14,863 nt of DNA from positions 1 to 14,863 of the forward strand of contig DATGLE010000161.1 in the NCBI GenBank assembly GCA_035294325.1, in the 5' to 3' direction. The position numbers and the translations under genes are program-made. Under the pieces are notes generated by a model. It ran no database searches and was not told the origin of the DNA. It saw nothing but the letters and a program-made list of their open reading frames with translations. Origin of the DNA: DATGLE01 sp035294325. GTDB taxonomy: Bacteria; Chloroflexota; Ktedonobacteria; Ktedonobacterales; Ktedonobacteraceae. Shown here piece by piece: positions 13,547-14,863 of the stretch. Positions within the stretch are counted from its first letter, which is position 1. The number at the start of each line of letters is the position of its first letter.

Positions 13547-14863
13547 TTAATGGTCCATCAATGCTTCGGCCAGCTCCAGAATCTGCGGCTCGCTGCCCCA
13601 GACCTTTTTGGCGGCCTTCCAGTTCTCGACAGCCTCTTGCTTGCGCTTCTGGCTGTTCAATGCCTGTGCGCCTCGGACGCCTTCGAGGAAGTAGTGGCGG
13701 AACTTTTCCAGGTCCCGCTGCGCTAATGCCGTCGCTGCCTGGTGATTGGCTATCTCTACCCGGAATCGCTCACTTATCCTCATCTGAGAATGCTCAGTAA
13801 CATACGTGTACGCATTTAAAGCACGGTCAAGATACATCTTGTTCGGAGATGCATCCTTACTATCTGATCCGCTTAACGCGAAGTAGGTCCAACCTCCGAA
13901 GAGATACGTTGTACACTCAGCGAACGAAAAGCCAGAATCATCTTCCGGGTGATCGGGGAAAATCGTGTGAGCAGCTTCAAGAGAAGAGAGCGCTTTTTGC
14001 TCCTCGCCGAGTTGAGCATAGGTGAAAGCCGCCTTACTATAAAGGGCGCTTCTTATAAGAGGAGAAACAGCTTTCTCAAACTGCAATGCCTCTTGCATGT
14101 AGGGCATAGCCTGTGCAGGATCTTTGAGTTGAGAATAGGTGTCACTCAGGTCTGAGAGTGTGTAAGCTTGGAGATTTGGATCCTGCGTCAAGCGGCTATA
14201 TTCCATGGCTTTACTAAAATGTTGAATGCGTCCTTGCACGTCAAGCCGATGCCAGGCCAGAATAGCAAGGATTCTTCTTCCTTGCGCTGCCAGGCGTGCC
14301 GCCGTCTGCTGGTACAGAGAAGGCCGTTTAGCCACAGCTTCGAGCACAGGAAGATACTGCATTAGCGGCTTCTCAACTGCAAACAGGTTGTTGCCTTGCA
14401 TCAGATGGGTACAGGCAGTGATGCTGGCGGCGCACCGGGGCAAGAACTGTTCGAGCAGTTTGAGCGAGGTGGGCTGCTCACGCACGGCGCCGATCAGGCC
14501 CGCCGAGAGCGAGGCCAGCGCCAGCAGCGCCTTGCGCCGCGAGAGCGAAAAATCTTCAAAAAGGGAGTGAACCAGATCGGACATAGCAAGCTCCTGGTTG
14601 AGGATCGCCTGAAGCTCCTCGCAATACATCGCCCGCCCGCGCCAGGAGGCGACGAGCAGGTGTACGCGTCTGAGCGTCAGGTCGAACCATGAAGCCCCAT
14701 CACTGCGGGCGTCTTTGCCCGGAGTGATGGGGGTGGAACGGGTGGTCAGCGGCCCAGGGACCGCTGACGTAGTCAGGGAACGAGCGGAAGTGGCAGGTAC
14801 AGCGAGCGGAGTGTGCTCCTTGCGTGCCTGGCGCATGGCGTGTTCGAGGCAGCGCGTCAGTTC
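13547..14863 (-). CDS. TPR-repeat protein, probable C-terminal part of an XRE-type regulator, cut by the window edge
   Basis: The minus-strand frame runs open into the right edge, so the true start may lie outside; at least 438 codons are visible. After a Pro/Thr/Ser-rich linker and a short conserved helix (about 14687-14585, with YCEELQAILNQE) comes an Arg-Arg hydrophobic segment (SLSRRKALLALASL). Helical TPR-like repeats follow, for example AYTLSDLSDTYSQL and SALYSKAAFTYAQLGEEQKA. This layout is typical, as I recall it, of a large Ktedonobacteria family in which an N-terminal XRE helix-turn-helix precedes the linker and TPRs sense a partner or peptide. An internal ATG at 14584, with AGGAG six bases upstream, could start a shorter product of about 344 residues whose N-terminus would look like a Tat signal. 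The gene converges on the decarboxylase gene with a 36-base gap. Target and ligand unknown. Confidence 0.8.
   Translation of the reverse strand, partial: ELTRCLEHAMRQARKEHTPLAVPATSARSLTTSAVPGPLTTRSTPITPGKDARSDGASWFDLTLRRVHLLVASWRGRAMYCEELQAILNQELAMSDLVHSLFEDFSLSRRKALLALASLSAGLIGAVREQPTSLKLLEQFLPRCAASITACTHLMQGNNLFAVEKPLMQYLPVLEAVAKRPSLYQQTAARLAAQGRRILAILAWHRLDVQGRIQHFSKAMEYSRLTQDPNLQAYTLSDLSDTYSQLKDPAQAMPYMQEALQFEKAVSPLIRSALYSKAAFTYAQLGEEQKALSSLEAAHTIFPDHPEDDSGFSFAECTTYLFGGWTYFALSGSDSKDASPNKMYLDRALNAYTYVTEHSQMRISERFRVEIANHQAATALAQRDLEKFRHYFLEGVRGAQALNSQKRKQEAVENWKAAKKVWGSEPQILELAEALMDH

Noticed and set aside
1..14863. tRNA, rRNA or CRISPR array
   Set aside because: No cloverleaf, conserved rRNA stretch or regularly spaced direct repeats longer than the short 20-base-phased units at 5684-5754 were seen on either strand.

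Overview
The window reads as a chromosomal stretch of a GC-rich bacterium, most likely a member of the class Ktedonobacteria (Chloroflexota). This is an inference. It rests on the lineage-typical TPR protein with an internal Arg-Arg hydrophobic segment at the right edge, on the style of the transposase remnant, and on the tandem LuxR-type regulator plus PAS/GAF kinase pair. No rRNA, tRNA or CRISPR array is visible.

Region 1 (1-3033) is a scarred area. A probable alpha/beta hydrolase gene starts at 79 but loses its family resemblance after about 17 codons. Its 3' part, with the nucleophile, Asp and His, reappears at about 2470-3033. Between the halves lie an intact small-molecule phosphotransferase gene (246-1268, +) and the 3' remainder of an IS4-superfamily transposase gene (1297-2457, -), cut off at its 5' end. 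The transposase and hydrolase fragments meet head to head at about 2455-2470.

Region 2 (3287-5681) encodes a two-component system: a NarL/FixJ response regulator and a PAS-GAF-HisKA_3 sensor kinase, separated by a 169-base gap holding two small hairpins. Region 3 (5862-9773) encodes a complete RbsCBA-like ABC importer in the order permease, lipoprotein binding protein, dual ATPase, with a perfect 16-bp hairpin just ahead of the binding-protein gene. Region 4 (9796-13510) continues on the same strand with three enzymes: an amidohydrolase_2-family protein, a zinc alcohol dehydrogenase translationally coupled to it (ATGA overlap), and a ThDP-dependent benzoylformate-decarboxylase-like enzyme.

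Taken together, 3287-13510 looks like a sense, import and degrade unit. The two-component system could respond to a small organic compound, the ABC system could import it, and the enzymes could hydrolyse or decarboxylate it, decarboxylate a 2-oxo acid, and interconvert the resulting aldehyde/ketone and alcohol. The amidohydrolase and dehydrogenase resemble the pair carried with actinobacterial propane/phenol-type diiron monooxygenase operons, but no monooxygenase is present here. The substrate cannot be read from the sequence. Region 5 (13547-14863, -) is a convergent, right-truncated TPR protein of the kind usually found as the C-terminal part of XRE-type regulators.
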